From assembly GCA_963842455.1 (NCBI GenBank), contig CAWJHE010000017.1:186001-250000 (forward strand): DNA of 64,000 nt, given 5' to 3'. Positions 47,120 through 56,886 of the stretch are shown here, piece after piece. The notes beneath the pieces are model-generated. The model searched no databases, was not told where the DNA came from, and was given only the letters and a program-made list of their open reading frames with translations. This stretch comes from CAWJHE01 sp963842455. Its GTDB lineage: Bacteria > Chloroflexota > Anaerolineae > Anaerolineales > UBA4823. Both the position numbers and the translations under genes were made by a program. The first letter of the stretch is position 1; each line of letters starts with the position of its first letter.

Positions 47120-48054
47120 AGTGCAGGAAATGCGGTATTAAAGCCGTCATCAACATGCGACAACACAAACTGGCTTTATGCCAGGAACATTATTTAGAAT
47201 GGATCCCTGAACAAACGCAACGCTTCATCGAAAAATACCAAATGTTCACACGCCACGAACGCATTCTGGTTGCCGTTTCGGGAGGCAAGGATTCTTTGTC
47301 GCTATGGGATATCTTGTGGAAATTAGGTTACACAGCTGATGGCCTGTACATTGGCTTGGGAATTGATGACGGAACCGGTTATTCCGATCGCTCCCACACA
47401 CTCACCGAAGAATTTGCCAACCAACGCGGCCTCAAATTGATCACGGTCGATGTTCCGCAAGAATATGGCGAACCGATACCTTTGATGGCAGAGCGCACCC
47501 ACCGTGGTAAAGGCAGACCCTGTTCCATTTGTGGCTTAGCCAAACGCCATATCATGAACCGCGTTGCCCGAGAAGGCGAGTATTCTGTTCTGGCAACTGG
47601 TCACAACCTGGACGATGAAGCTGCGGTACTCTTCAGCAACACCATCAATTGGCTGCCCGGCTACCTGGTGCGTCAAAGCCCGGTTCTCGAGGCTAACCAG
47701 CTTGGTTTGGTGCGCAAAGTTAAACCCTTATGCCGCCTATACGAACGTGAAATGGCTGCCTATGCTATACTGAGAGGCATTGAATACATTTACGATGAAT
47801 GCCCTTATGCCGAAGGCTCCAAAACAATCTATTACAAAGAATTGTTGAACCAGCTTGAAGCTCAACGCCCAGGAGCCAAGCTGAGTTTTTATCTCAACTT
47901 TCTGCAAGCAAAAGAAAACGGCCTGTTTTCTCCACAGGCCGATCTCGGTTTAGAATTATTACACACCTGCACCCGCTGCGGACAACCCACTTCAGCTCCA
48001 GGCGAATGTGCCTTTTGCCGCATGACAGGACAGGTTCAAGAATATTCTACCTAA
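47116..48054 (+). CDS. tRNA 2-thiolation enzyme, TtuA/TtcA family
   Basis: A 312-residue PP-loop ATPase. It has an N-terminal zinc-finger half (CRKCG), the PP-loop AVSGGKDSLSLWDIL, the cysteine motif PCSICGLAKRHIMN, LATGHNLDDEA with a further conserved region, and a C-terminal zinc ribbon CTRCGQPTSAPGECAFCRM. This arrangement is that of TtuA/Ctu1 (TIGR00269-type) enzymes, which adenylate a tRNA uridine and bind an Fe-S cluster. The start overlaps the ThiS-like gene (ATGA). Its stop overlaps that of the convergent glnA. Confidence 0.9.
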   Translation: MKCRKCGIKAVINMRQHKLALCQEHYLEWIPEQTQRFIEKYQMFTRHERILVAVSGGKDSLSLWDILWKLGYTADGLYIGLGIDDGTGYSDRSHTLTEEFANQRGLKLITVDVPQEYGEPIPLMAERTHRGKGRPCSICGLAKRHIMNRVAREGEYSVLATGHNLDDEAAVLFSNTINWLPGYLVRQSPVLEANQLGLVRKVKPLCRLYEREMAAYAILRGIEYIYDECPYAEGSKTIYYKELLNQLEAQRPGAKLSFYLNFLQAKENGLFSPQADLGLELLHTCTRCGQPTSAPGECAFCRMTGQVQEYST

Positions 48055-49387
48055 GCCTTTTCCAGGTAGCGCTCCACTTCCCAATCCGAAACGATCATCC
48101 GGTATTCTTCAACCTCCGCCCACTTGGCACGATTAAAAGCCTCGTATATGATTGGGCCCATGGCATCCTTTAATATCGTATCCTGATCCAGTTCCCGCAG
48201 CGCTTCGGCCAGAGATCCAGGCAGCTCAGGAATCTGACGAGCCTTGCGCTCTTCAGGCGTCAGGTGGTAAACGTTGACATGATTCAAAGGCTCAGGCGGC
48301 ATTAAACCATTCTCAATACCATCCATTGCTGCAGCCAGCATCACAATAAAGGCCAAATAAGGGTTGGCTGTTGGGTCTGGGAAACGCAGCTCGGCACGCA
48401 TGGACTTCGTGCGACCGGTCGTATAGTGTGGAATACGAATTAAAGCCGAACGGTTGATTTGTGCCCAACCAACATAGACGGGAGCTTCATAACCAGGCAC
48501 CAACCGTTTATAGGAGTTAACCGAAGGTGCAACCACAGCCGAAAGGCTGCGCGCATGTTTCAACTGTCCAGCTATAAAACCATAGGCCAATTTCGACAGG
48601 TGAAATTCGTCGTAGTCATCATAAAACAGGTTATCACCAGCTTCAGTAAACAAGGATTGGTGACAGTGCATGCCCGAGCCGTTAATGCCAAAAATCGGCT
48701 TAGGCATGAAGGAAGCTACCAAACCATGCTGAGCAGCAATTGCCTTTACGGTGTACTTAAGGGTCAAGATATTATCAGCCGCCTGAACCGCATCCGCAAA
48801 ACGGAAATCAATTTCATGCTGTGCGATTGCGACCTCATGGTGCCCCATTTCAACATCCAACCCCATACTCATCAGAGCATCCATCAGCTCAGTTCGGACG
48901 CGAACTGCCTCGTCGTTTGCCGAGAAATCAAAGTAACCACCTACATCATGGGGTACCGGATGAATGGATTGTGATCCGTTCCGTTTAAATAGGAAAAACT
49001 CCGGTTCTGGGCCAACATTATAAACCCAGCCCTGATCTTGAATGCGGCGCAGTGTTCGCTTTAACATCCCCGCGGGTCTCCAGGAAAGGGATCACCATCC
49101 GTATTGTAAATATCGCAGAATACCCGTCCGCGGCGCCCTTCCTGTGGTGTCCAGGGTAAAACCGTATAGGTGGATGGATCGAGCACCAGGCGCATATCGC
49201 TCTCTTGGATTCGGGCAAAGCCTTCCACCGATGAGCCATCAAACCAGATGCCATCTTCCATCGCAGCAGATATCCTTTCAGCCGGAATATCCACACTTTT
49301 CACCGACCCAGTTACGTCTGTGAATTGAAGTGAAATGAACTTTACCCCATCTTCTTTAATTCGAGCGAGCAAATCTTTACTGTCCAT
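48051..49387 (-). CDS. glnA: Glutamine synthetase, type I (frameshifted)
   Basis: GlnA makes glutamine from glutamate, ammonia and ATP. The repaired product (about 445 residues) is typical of the shorter GSI class. It begins MDSKDLLARIKEDGVKFISL and has WFDGSSVEGFARIQESDM, GPEPEFFLF, EMGHHEVAIAQHEIDF, FGINGSGMHCHQSLF and LRFPDPTANPYLAF. One base is off near 49065 (DPRG then LKRTLRRIQDQG), inside a GGGG run. This central enzyme is unlikely to be lost, so an assembly indel is the simplest reading. The start ATG 49387 has AGAGG before it; ATG 49420 is an alternative. The stop codon overlaps that of the TtuA-like gene on the other strand. Confidence 0.92.
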
Positions 49388-49510
49388 ATGTGCCTCTGCT
49401 TTCTTTAAATAATCAAGCATTTTAGCCCAGGGATGGATATTCGTCAACACCCAAGATTCCTCTAGACAGATCTTTGTGGTATATTTCGGATTATCAAAGG
49501 AGCTTTCATC

Positions 49511-50065
49511 ATGGGTTCTTGCCTGCCATCTATCCGCCCTCTTTACGCCTGGGAAATCCAGGAAACACAGACGCGTTTTCGGGAACAGGATTGCATACCA
49601 TCGCGTCCGTATCCACGAATGTGTTGCCTGGCCAGACACCATAAAACAACTTGGCCTGAAATTGCAAGGCGCTCAACCAACGCAAGAACATAATGCTGTT
49701 ACCTTGGGAAACCACATCTATTTCCCTATCCGGCTTCCATCGCAGCCTATTCAGCCCTCCGATCCAGACCAGGTACTTTTCGCCTGGCTAATTCACGAAT
49801 TGACCCATGTATGGCAATATCAAAGTATGGGATGGCGCTACCTGTTTATTGCCCTGGATCTCCAGGTAAAACATGGAACCCATGCATACGACTATGGAGA
49901 AGAAAGTGGTCTATTAGCCCGCCTGGAGAAAGGTTGGAAGTTCGAAGATTTCAACCTGGAGCAACAGGGGGATATTGCCGCGTGCTTACTACCAAAGGTT
50001 GAGCAATCAAAAAGATGTCGCGCGCTTGGTCAGCCTATCTTGAACGCTTCCAAGACCAGGCTTAA
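49511..50065 (+). CDS. HELTH-motif putative zinc metallopeptidase-like protein (frameshifted)
   Basis: A protein of about 185 residues with FAWLIHELTHVWQYQSMGW. HELTH matches the HExxH zinc motif, and the surroundings recall DUF4157-type domains that end up in toxin or contractile-injection proteins. After it come YDYGEESGLLARLEKGWKFE and, with repaired frames, GDIARAYYQRLSNQKDV and SAYLERFQDQA. Breaks lie near 49585, 49980 and 50020. No signal peptide is seen. Function is unknown. It sits between glnA and selC on its own. Confidence 0.6.
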
Positions 50066-50102
50066 CCTCGTAAAGGGCTGAAATAGAATCCATGTTTCCA
50101 TC

Positions 50103-50131
50103 TTGTGAATTTCGGTGGCATGCGGTATGCT
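50103..50131 (+). promoter_or_regulatory. Candidate promoter of selC
   Basis: TTGTGA (50103-50108) and TATGCT (50126-50131) are 17 bases apart, ending 19 bases before the tRNA-Sec gene. Confidence 0.5.
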
Positions 50132-50150
50132 TAAATGGTTCGTAAAATGT

Positions 50151-50244
50151 GGGAGTGGTTGGGTCCCGGTGGGCTCCCCGGTCTTCAAAACCGGTGACGG
50201 GTCGCGTTGCGGGCCGTGGTGGGTTCAACTCCCATCCACTCCCG
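50151..50244 (+). tRNA. selC: tRNA-Sec (anticodon TCA)
   Basis: A 94-base tRNA with an 8-bp acceptor stem (GGGAGTGG/CCACTCCC), a long D arm, an anticodon loop CTTCAAA with TCA between the CCGGT/ACCGG stem, a long variable arm (ACGGGTC...GGGCCGT) and a T arm TGGGTTCAACTCCCA. These are the hallmarks of selenocysteine tRNA, which reads UGA. Only CC, not CCA, follows. The selA, selB and selD genes are not in the window. Confidence 0.95.
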
Positions 50245-50315
50245 CCTTTCTTATTAATTGAACAAAAATATGTACAGGTAGTATTGAGTGGGTAGAACCA
50301 GTAAGAGAAAATTCA

Positions 50316-51521
50316 ATGACACAGACAATAGACACAGAAATCCTCACCAATATCGTCGGACGTTTCCTGCAAATCAACGATATTACCACCGGCACAGAAA
50401 AGCAAATCTACTTGGTGCGCTACCGCGGCCAACTTTATGGCGATTCAGAGAGCGCTTATGACCAGCTCAGCGACCAATTGAAATCCTTTGGTTTATTGCC
50501 TCTTTTCCGAAAAGAAGACGCCCAGCATGTCATCCTGCTGGCTCCCGACAACTTCCAGACCCGGCCATCAAATCCCTGGACCAACCTTATCCTGTTCATT
50601 TTGACCTTTCTGAGTGTGCTTTTCGCCGGTGTGTTATACACCTATGATGGGCCCTTGCCCGAAGACCTGGGGGGCATGCTAACCACTTTACTCATGAATT
50701 TACCCATTGGTTTTCCCTTCGCTGCCAGCTTGCTAGCTATTTTGCTGGCACATGAATTTGGGCATTACCTGGTTGGTCGCTATCACAAAGCCCTCGTTAG
50801 CTTGCCATACTTCATACCCTTCCCATTGAGTCCCTTTGGCACCATGGGCGCTTTCATTCAGATGAAGAAACCTCCCAAGAATAAACGGATCCTGCTCGAT
50901 ATTGGCATCGCTGGTCCCCTTGCCGGCCTGGTTGTGGCTATTCCGGTCCTTCTATATGGTCTATCACTTTCCACCATCCAACCCATCATCATCCCAGAAG
51001 GAGCAGGTTTTCAGTTAGAGGGCAATTCCATCCTCTACTTACTTGCCAAATACGTCACCTTTGGGCAATGGCTTCCAGCACCCAGCGACTATGGCGGGCT
51101 CTCGCCTGTTCTCTATTGGGTACGATACTTTTTTACCAGCCAGCCCCTTCCGATTGGTGGGGTAGATGTGTTCATCCACCCCATCGCCTGGGCTGGTTGG
51201 GCAGGTCTGCTGGTCACAGCATTGAACCTGATCCCCACCGGGCAATTGGATGGCGGGCATGTTATCTATGTTTTACTGGGTGAGCGCGCTCGAAAATTAT
51301 GGCCCTTCATCCTGGGTGGTATGGCTTTGCTCGGTCTGGCCTGGAGTGGCTGGTGGCTGTGGGCTTTTCTGTTATTTTTCCTCGGGCGAGTTTACGCTGA
51401 ACCATTGGATCAAATTACCGGTTTGGATCAAAAAAGGAAAATGGTTGCCATCCTAGGCATAATTATCTTCTTCCTGGTGTTCACCCCTGTACCACTGATT
51501 TATTATGGCGCAGGCGGGTAA
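50316..51521 (+). CDS. Site-2 protease family (M50) zinc metalloprotease
   Basis: A 401-residue intramembrane protease. A soluble N-terminal domain of about 85 residues precedes about eight helices. The zinc motif HEFGH is at residues 146-150 inside a helix (LLAILLAHEFGHYLVGR), and the third ligand lies in NLIPTGQLDGGHV near residue 305. GTMGAFIQMKKPPKNKRILLD between them is typical of the EGY1-like branch known from plants, cyanobacteria and Chloroflexi. It presumably cuts membrane proteins. It stands alone after selC. The frame is intact. Confidence 0.9.
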   Translation: MTQTIDTEILTNIVGRFLQINDITTGTEKQIYLVRYRGQLYGDSESAYDQLSDQLKSFGLLPLFRKEDAQHVILLAPDNFQTRPSNPWTNLILFILTFLSVLFAGVLYTYDGPLPEDLGGMLTTLLMNLPIGFPFAASLLAILLAHEFGHYLVGRYHKALVSLPYFIPFPLSPFGTMGAFIQMKKPPKNKRILLDIGIAGPLAGLVVAIPVLLYGLSLSTIQPIIIPEGAGFQLEGNSILYLLAKYVTFGQWLPAPSDYGGLSPVLYWVRYFFTSQPLPIGGVDVFIHPIAWAGWAGLLVTALNLIPTGQLDGGHVIYVLLGERARKLWPFILGGMALLGLAWSGWWLWAFLLFFLGRVYAEPLDQITGLDQKRKMVAILGIIIFFLVFTPVPLIYYGAGG

Positions 51522-51544
51522 GCATCATCACCGAGGTTACATCT

Positions 51545-53509
51545 ATGCGCATTCTCAAGGTTATCTTTCTGGTTAGCTTAATATTAGCTGGGTGTATTGC
51601 CAGCCCAACTCCCCCGGCTCCAACACCTGCTGCTCCCACCCCTACCAGCAGGGTTGTTGAAAATACTCCCCAATCAGCACCGCAAAGCATACCCCCAACA
51701 CCCACAACCCTGCCTCCGACCGAGACATCCGCTCCACAACCAGCGAAACATCCGCTTATCCTGATCTCATGGGACGGAGGACAGGCCGAGACGGTCTACC
51801 AGATGATGGCGGACGGCCTCTTGCCTCACTTTGCCAGCCTGGCTGCCCAGGGCATCCGAGCAGAATATGCTCAATCGGTCGACCCATCTTTGACTGCCCC
51901 TGCACAAAATGCTATCGCCAGCGGTTCCTATCCCATCCATACGGGGATTGTGTCAAACTCTTTTCATAACCCCAACGATTCCATCTATTGGTATCGTCGC
52001 GGTTATGATGAAGCTATGGACCAGGCAGAACCTGTTTGGGTTACGGCATCGGAGCAAGGCCTCACGACCGCCTCCGTCTTCTTTAACGGCGGCACGCCGC
52101 TTATCCCCGGTCAAACCGCCGACTATACCATCGGTTATGGTATTCAAGATGCTTACTCAGACCAAATAACGGTAACCTTAGAAACCCCTGAAGAAGCCTG
52201 GGAAGGCGAAATCCCGAAATCTTTCAGCCCGGCCCTCGAAGGTTCCTACACGATCCAGGAAGTTAGCCGGGTTTTCTTTTACTTGATCGACCCAACGGAT
52301 GACCAGCAAACCAACTACAGCCAGCTGGTGATCAATACTGAACGTAAAGCCAATCCGGAAACGCCAATCTTACAGGTTGGAGAATGGGCCCCATTGATCC
52401 TGATGCCCAATCTCACCGCCGGCGCGGATTTCCTCTTCCAAAGAATTGACCAAAAGGGACCTCAGATTGAAATCACTCTGTTTCACAGCGGGGTATTTCA
52501 TAACACGGCCAGCCCACGCACATTACAGAATGAACTCAATCAAAAATTTGGATTCTTTCCAGCCGGCTCCGATTCCTACGCAGTAGAAGATGGCTGGATC
52601 TCAGCGGAAGAAAATCTCTATTTGATCAATCGAGCATCGCAATGGATGGCACAGGTCACCGCCTGGGTTTACCAGACCTACCAACCGGACCTGCTTTACG
52701 CCTGGCAGGATGGCTTTGATTCTGCCGGACATGCCTACCTGATGCAAGATGAGGCACAATTGAATTACTCTCCCGAGCTGGCGCAGGCATACCAATCATA
52801 CTTCCAAGAGGCAGCCCAGGCGGCAGACGACGCCCTGGCTACCATCCTGGAAGCGGTTGACCTGGAAAACGCCACAGTGATGTTAGTCTCTGATCATGGG
52901 ATGGCGCCCATTCACAGCGTGGTCTATGTCAACACCATCCTGGAGCAGGCTAGATTGCTCACCCTGGACAGAAGAAATTATGTTGTCGTTGAAAAAACCA
53001 AGGCTTTCGCGGTAGCATCCGGAGGTTCAGTGCATGTCTACATCAACCTTGCCGGTCACGAGAAAGATGGGTTCGTCCCATCAGAAGAGTACGAGAGCAT
53101 TCAACAAACCATCATCGATCTGCTCGAAAACCTTGTTAATCCACTTACTGGCGAAAAAGTATTCCAGCGAGTCCTGCGCCAGGATGAGCTGAGTGATATC
53201 CACCTGGACCATCTGAACGCCGGCGATGTTTTTGCACAGGCATACCCCGGCTACCACCTGGATGGCTGGCGCGGGAACGATTTTATCTTCGAGCCAGCGC
53301 CTTTCTACGGGCAGCACGGCTATGACAGCAGCCTACCCGAGATGCAAGCCATTTTCATCGCAGCCGGTTTTGGTGTCCCCGCTTCCGGAGAAATCATCCC
53401 ACCTGTCCAAATCGTGGACTACGCTCCAACAATAGCGAACCTGCTGGGTTTTATACCCGCCTCAACTGTAGATGGCAGCCCCATCCCTGCCCTCCTGCAA
53501 AAGCCCTAG
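51545..53509 (+). CDS. Alkaline phosphatase-superfamily phosphodiesterase lipoprotein
   Basis: A 654-residue surface lipoprotein. The signal MRILKVIFLVSLILAGC ends in a lipobox Cys and is followed by a Thr/Pro linker (TPPAPTPAAPTPTSRVV). The catalytic domain belongs to the type I phosphodiesterase/nucleotide pyrophosphatase group. ISWDGGQAETVYQMM has the first metal Asp, DPSLTAPAQNAIASG the Thr nucleophile region, FDSAGHAYLM a later ligand set and LVSDHGMAPIHSV the conserved Asp-His. It likely frees phosphate from extracellular phosphodiesters. It starts 24 bases after the protease gene. Frame intact. Confidence 0.86.
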   Translation: MRILKVIFLVSLILAGCIASPTPPAPTPAAPTPTSRVVENTPQSAPQSIPPTPTTLPPTETSAPQPAKHPLILISWDGGQAETVYQMMADGLLPHFASLAAQGIRAEYAQSVDPSLTAPAQNAIASGSYPIHTGIVSNSFHNPNDSIYWYRRGYDEAMDQAEPVWVTASEQGLTTASVFFNGGTPLIPGQTADYTIGYGIQDAYSDQITVTLETPEEAWEGEIPKSFSPALEGSYTIQEVSRVFFYLIDPTDDQQTNYSQLVINTERKANPETPILQVGEWAPLILMPNLTAGADFLFQRIDQKGPQIEITLFHSGVFHNTASPRTLQNELNQKFGFFPAGSDSYAVEDGWISAEENLYLINRASQWMAQVTAWVYQTYQPDLLYAWQDGFDSAGHAYLMQDEAQLNYSPELAQAYQSYFQEAAQAADDALATILEAVDLENATVMLVSDHGMAPIHSVVYVNTILEQARLLTLDRRNYVVVEKTKAFAVASGGSVHVYINLAGHEKDGFVPSEEYESIQQTIIDLLENLVNPLTGEKVFQRVLRQDELSDIHLDHLNAGDVFAQAYPGYHLDGWRGNDFIFEPAPFYGQHGYDSSLPEMQAIFIAAGFGVPASGEIIPPVQIVDYAPTIANLLGFIPASTVDGSPIPALLQKP

Positions 53510-53589
53510 CCTACAGTTGCGTAAGGTTTGAACCCCACATCTAGGTAAGACCACCTTCCTTGTGCTAAACTTCTGCACGAGGATTTTTC

Positions 53590-55398
53590 ATGCCGGAAGA
53601 TGTCATGTTCCAGCAAGCTGTGGATGCCCTGCGCAATGGGCAAAGAGCGCGGTCTCGCGATCTGCTCACACGCCTTCTGCGTGTTGACCCCAACAACTCC
53701 CAATACTGGCTATGGTTGAGTGCTGCGGTAGATACGCCCAAAGAACAAATCTATTGCCTTCAATCAGCCTTACGGTCGGATCCAAACAACGCGACCACCC
53801 GTCAGGGGTTAATCCTGCTGGGCGCATTGCCCGCCGACCCCAATATCCAACCAAAACTGCAACAGCGGCAGTGGCAGGTTATTGAACAAGAAATTCCAAA
53901 GCAAAATCCTCTGAGCAACCCGTGGGCGCGCAGCCTGGTATTCTCCTTCAGTGCTTTGATCTTCATTGCCTTGTTGGTCTGGGCAGCGGTTAGCTTCAAT
54001 GCTAGCCGGCAGAAACCGGTTGCCTTTATTCCGACCTCCACGCCTGGTCCGACGCCAACCTTCACCTACACACCCACTGCCATCCAGGGAACCCGCTTAC
54101 CAGCCACCCGGACACCTGAGCTTTCAGGCACCCAATCGCTGGCCCAGAAGCTCAATCTACAATATACCCCAACGCCGTTTTATATCAACACACCACATGC
54201 TGCCAATGAAGCATACCGGATTGGTTTGCGAGCGTTTCACCAAGGAGCCTATGAAGAAGCGCTCAAGAACTTCAATCAAGCCATCAAGATGGATCCACAG
54301 GCGCCAGATATTGTTTATTTGATCGCCGAAATTCATTATTACCAGAGCGACTACCCGTCTGCCCTGGAGTTTTATCAAAAATCAGCTGAAATTGATCCCT
54401 ACTTTGCCCCAGCCCACCTGGGGATCGCCAGATCCAGGATAGCCCAGGACCCTAACGCAGATGTTCTGGAAGACCTGCAAAAAGCCATCGAATTAGACCC
54501 CCAATTGGGTCCCGCCCACCTGGAATTAATCGCCTATTTCTTAGAACGATCAGAAATTGACCAGGCTCAAGAACAACTTGAACAAGCCGCAGACATCTTG
54601 GATCAGTCAGCCTTATGGTACACCTACCAGGCACAGATTGAGATTGCAGCTGAAAATTACACAAGCGCTTACCGGCAGGCACAGCAGGCGCTCAAATTGG
54701 ACCGGGGGTTGTTACCCGCCTACCGGGTGCTGGGTCAGGCTGCTATGTTCAGCGAAAAATACAAGGATGCTCTTGAGGCTTTGGAGATCTACACAGAATT
54801 CAAAACGGAAGATGCTCAAGCCTGGTTGTGGAACGGAAGGGCGCTTTATGAAACTCGCCAATTTCGCCAGGCCGTGATAGCTTTGGATAACGCCCTTTCC
54901 ATTGAGAAGGACTTGCCAGAAGCCTACTTCTATCGCGGTCTGGCCTACCTGGAGCTGAAAGAGGGACAGTTAGCAGTCAATGATTTACTGGTTTCTCTGC
55001 GCGGTAACACGCAATCTTTTATCCATCATCTCACCCTGGGGCGCGCCTTATTAGCGGCCGAACGGTTTGGAGATGCACGCGGGCAATTGAACACCTGCGA
55101 AAACCTGGCTAAAAGCGACCAGGAATTAGCCCAGGTATACTATTACCGCGCCCTGGCGTCCGAAGGTCTGGAAAATCGACCATGGGCGATCAGGGATTGG
55201 AAAGCCCTGTTGGCATTGCCGGAAGAAAGCGCTCCACAAGCATGGTTGCTCCTGGCAGCAAAACAACTGACGCCCACACCCACTATCACGCCAACCACCT
55301 CCGCCACGACAATCACCACAGTGGTGAAGACCAGCACCCCAAAAGCCAGCAGTACAGCCAGCGCCACCCCGAGCCTTACACCAACGCCAAAACCATAA
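53590..55398 (+). CDS. TPR-repeat membrane protein with Thr/Pro-rich linkers
   Basis: A 602-residue protein. A short TPR-like unit occupies the N-terminus (AVDALRNGQRARSRDLLTRL). One membrane helix at about 118-138 (LVFSFSALIFIALLVWAAVS) is followed by a Thr/Pro linker. About eight TPR units follow (for example GLRAFHQGAYEEALKNFNQA and YYQSDYPSALEFYQKSAEID), and the chain ends in a Thr/Pro/Ser tail. The N-terminus is cytoplasmic if the helix is a signal anchor. TPR arrays are scaffolds for protein partners; no partner can be named. Low-complexity linkers of this kind recur in exported proteins across this window. Confidence 0.85.
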   Translation: MPEDVMFQQAVDALRNGQRARSRDLLTRLLRVDPNNSQYWLWLSAAVDTPKEQIYCLQSALRSDPNNATTRQGLILLGALPADPNIQPKLQQRQWQVIEQEIPKQNPLSNPWARSLVFSFSALIFIALLVWAAVSFNASRQKPVAFIPTSTPGPTPTFTYTPTAIQGTRLPATRTPELSGTQSLAQKLNLQYTPTPFYINTPHAANEAYRIGLRAFHQGAYEEALKNFNQAIKMDPQAPDIVYLIAEIHYYQSDYPSALEFYQKSAEIDPYFAPAHLGIARSRIAQDPNADVLEDLQKAIELDPQLGPAHLELIAYFLERSEIDQAQEQLEQAADILDQSALWYTYQAQIEIAAENYTSAYRQAQQALKLDRGLLPAYRVLGQAAMFSEKYKDALEALEIYTEFKTEDAQAWLWNGRALYETRQFRQAVIALDNALSIEKDLPEAYFYRGLAYLELKEGQLAVNDLLVSLRGNTQSFIHHLTLGRALLAAERFGDARGQLNTCENLAKSDQELAQVYYYRALASEGLENRPWAIRDWKALLALPEESAPQAWLLLAAKQLTPTPTITPTTSATTITTVVKTSTPKASSTASATPSLTPTPKP

Positions 55399-55488
55399 GG
55401 CAAATCTAACCAGCCCTTTCCAAATGTCGTACTCGTTATCCGTTTTCTCCGAAGTGTTAGAGTACTGTTTGAAATACACGCCCATCCC

Positions 55489-55517
55489 TTGCCAAGCCCC
55501 TCATGGCGCGCTATAAT
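55489..55517 (+). promoter_or_regulatory. Promoter of the FmdB-type gene
   Basis: TTGCCA (55489-55494) and TATAAT (55512-55517) at 17 bases spacing, about 45 bases before the start codon. Confidence 0.7.
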
Positions 55518-55561
55518 CCCTAGTCGCTAACTTACGAATAAACAGTAAGACCGAGGGATCC

Positions 55562-55882
55562 ATGCCGATTTATACTTATCGTTGCAAAAATTGCGGTGTC
55601 CAATTTGACATACAACAGAAATTTACCGACCAGCCTTTGACACGCTGCCCGGAGTGCACCAAGAAAACGCTTTACAAAGTTTTTCAGCCAGTAGGAATTG
55701 TCTTCAAAGGTTCTGGTTTTTATTCTACCGACCACCGCTCGCCATCCGGTGCAAGCCGCGGCTCTGGCAGCTCTAAATCTGGGGAAGAAAAATCCGAAAG
55801 TAAATCTGAAAGTAAACCTGAAAGCAGCTCTTCCAGCAGTGAAAACGCCAAAACCGAAAGCGCTAAGAGCTCTAAAGAATAG
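55562..55882 (+). CDS. FmdB family zinc-ribbon protein
   Basis: A 106-residue protein. The first 55 residues form the FmdB/CxxC zinc ribbon: MPIYTYRCKNCGVQFDIQQK, then RCPECTKKTLYKVFQPVGI and FKGSGFYSTDHRS. The second half is a flexible Ser/Glu/Lys tail. The family was named from a possible regulator of formamidase genes; its general function is unclear. It has its own promoter and a bidirectional terminator. Confidence 0.9.
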   Translation: MPIYTYRCKNCGVQFDIQQKFTDQPLTRCPECTKKTLYKVFQPVGIVFKGSGFYSTDHRSPSGASRGSGSSKSGEEKSESKSESKPESSSSSSENAKTESAKSSKE

Positions 55883-55905
55883 CTCAAGCGCCATGTTCGA
55901 ATGAT

Positions 55906-55935
55906 AAAACGCCCTGCTTCACAGGGCGTTTTTCC
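55906..55935. terminator. Bidirectional intrinsic terminator
   Basis: AAAACGCCCTG pairs with CAGGGCGTTTTT around a five-base loop, with T-runs on both strands. It separates the FmdB-type gene from the convergent membrane-protein gene. Confidence 0.85.
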
Positions 55936-55937
55936 TT

Positions 55938-56798
55938 TTATACAGCCCGATAAAGTGTAGCCCCCCACCAGCTCAGCCAAACAACCAGGAGCTGCCAATC
56001 CTTCAAGAAGGTACTGGCTGCCAGCCAGGGACCAATCAGGGAGGAGGTCGCCGCATAAGGAAGCATCAGGGGCGATCCGGCTGCCAGGAATTTTTCATCG
56101 CGGCGAGAGAAACCCATCAAGATCAAGGCTACTCCGGCCGGGACCTGGAAAGGCCATAAGTTGAACCAGACATTATGCGCTGCAGCCACAAATGGTTGCG
56201 GCTGTTGGATCAATGCCATAGGCCAGTTTCCAAACAATACCAGTGAAACCAGGATAATCGCCCCGGTGATCAGCGCACTCTTTAACCAGGAGGCAGGCGG
56301 TATACCGGCCAACAAGCCGATGGCAACCTGCGGTTTCCCCAGCGCGGCCAGTGGCCATAGCGCTGCCGGCAAACAGACCAAAGATAAAATGAGCATGTCG
56401 ATCTGTCCATGCAGCAAAATATAAAGCATGGGTGGAGAGGCCAATCCCAGGATAATCTTGAGCAAGCCCAGTTTCCAACGCCAGCCTACCACAACCAGGG
56501 CTGCCAGGTTTGCTGTGCAGATCACCGCCCAACCCAGGCGCAAGGGAAGAACGCTGACCGGGATCAACGCCAGCGCCACCCAGGGTGGGTTAGAGTAATA
56601 TGCAAAAGTGATTTTTTCACCATACAAGGGTTGCCCGGAAAGAATGCGCCATGAGGCGCCGTGAAAAGTCTCCCAATCATCACCGGTCAGGATAGGACTA
56701 AAGTAAAAAGCCGCTGTCAGGATAGCAAAAAGCAATCCAATCAGGGACACTTTCAAAAGGATCGTTTTTTCAGAGACAGTCAAGAAGAAAGGTTTCAT
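55938..56798 (-). CDS. GT-C/GT87-like polytopic membrane protein (paralogue A)
   Basis: A 286-residue protein with about eight membrane helices. LTGDDWETFHGASWRILSGQ followed by NPPWVALALIPVSVLPLR resembles the start of GT87/DUF2029-type mannosyltransferases, with the Asp pair after the first helix. A GKPQVAIGLLAG-type segment follows helix five. It is shorter than most family members. Three relatives lie within the next 4 kb. Such proteins build lipid-linked or surface glycans; activity is not shown here. Confidence 0.7.
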   Translation of the reverse strand: MKPFFLTVSEKTILLKVSLIGLLFAILTAAFYFSPILTGDDWETFHGASWRILSGQPLYGEKITFAYYSNPPWVALALIPVSVLPLRLGWAVICTANLAALVVVGWRWKLGLLKIILGLASPPMLYILLHGQIDMLILSLVCLPAALWPLAALGKPQVAIGLLAGIPPASWLKSALITGAIILVSLVLFGNWPMALIQQPQPFVAAAHNVWFNLWPFQVPAGVALILMGFSRRDEKFLAAGSPLMLPYAATSSLIGPWLAASTFLKDWQLLVVWLSWWGATLYRAV

Positions 56799-56886
56799 TC
56801 AGATTCTTTTCAGCAGATAGGCGGCTCTTTATGGTTGTTCTCGTAAAGGAAGTTCATTCGAAGGTGAACAGAACTCATCATTGTAT

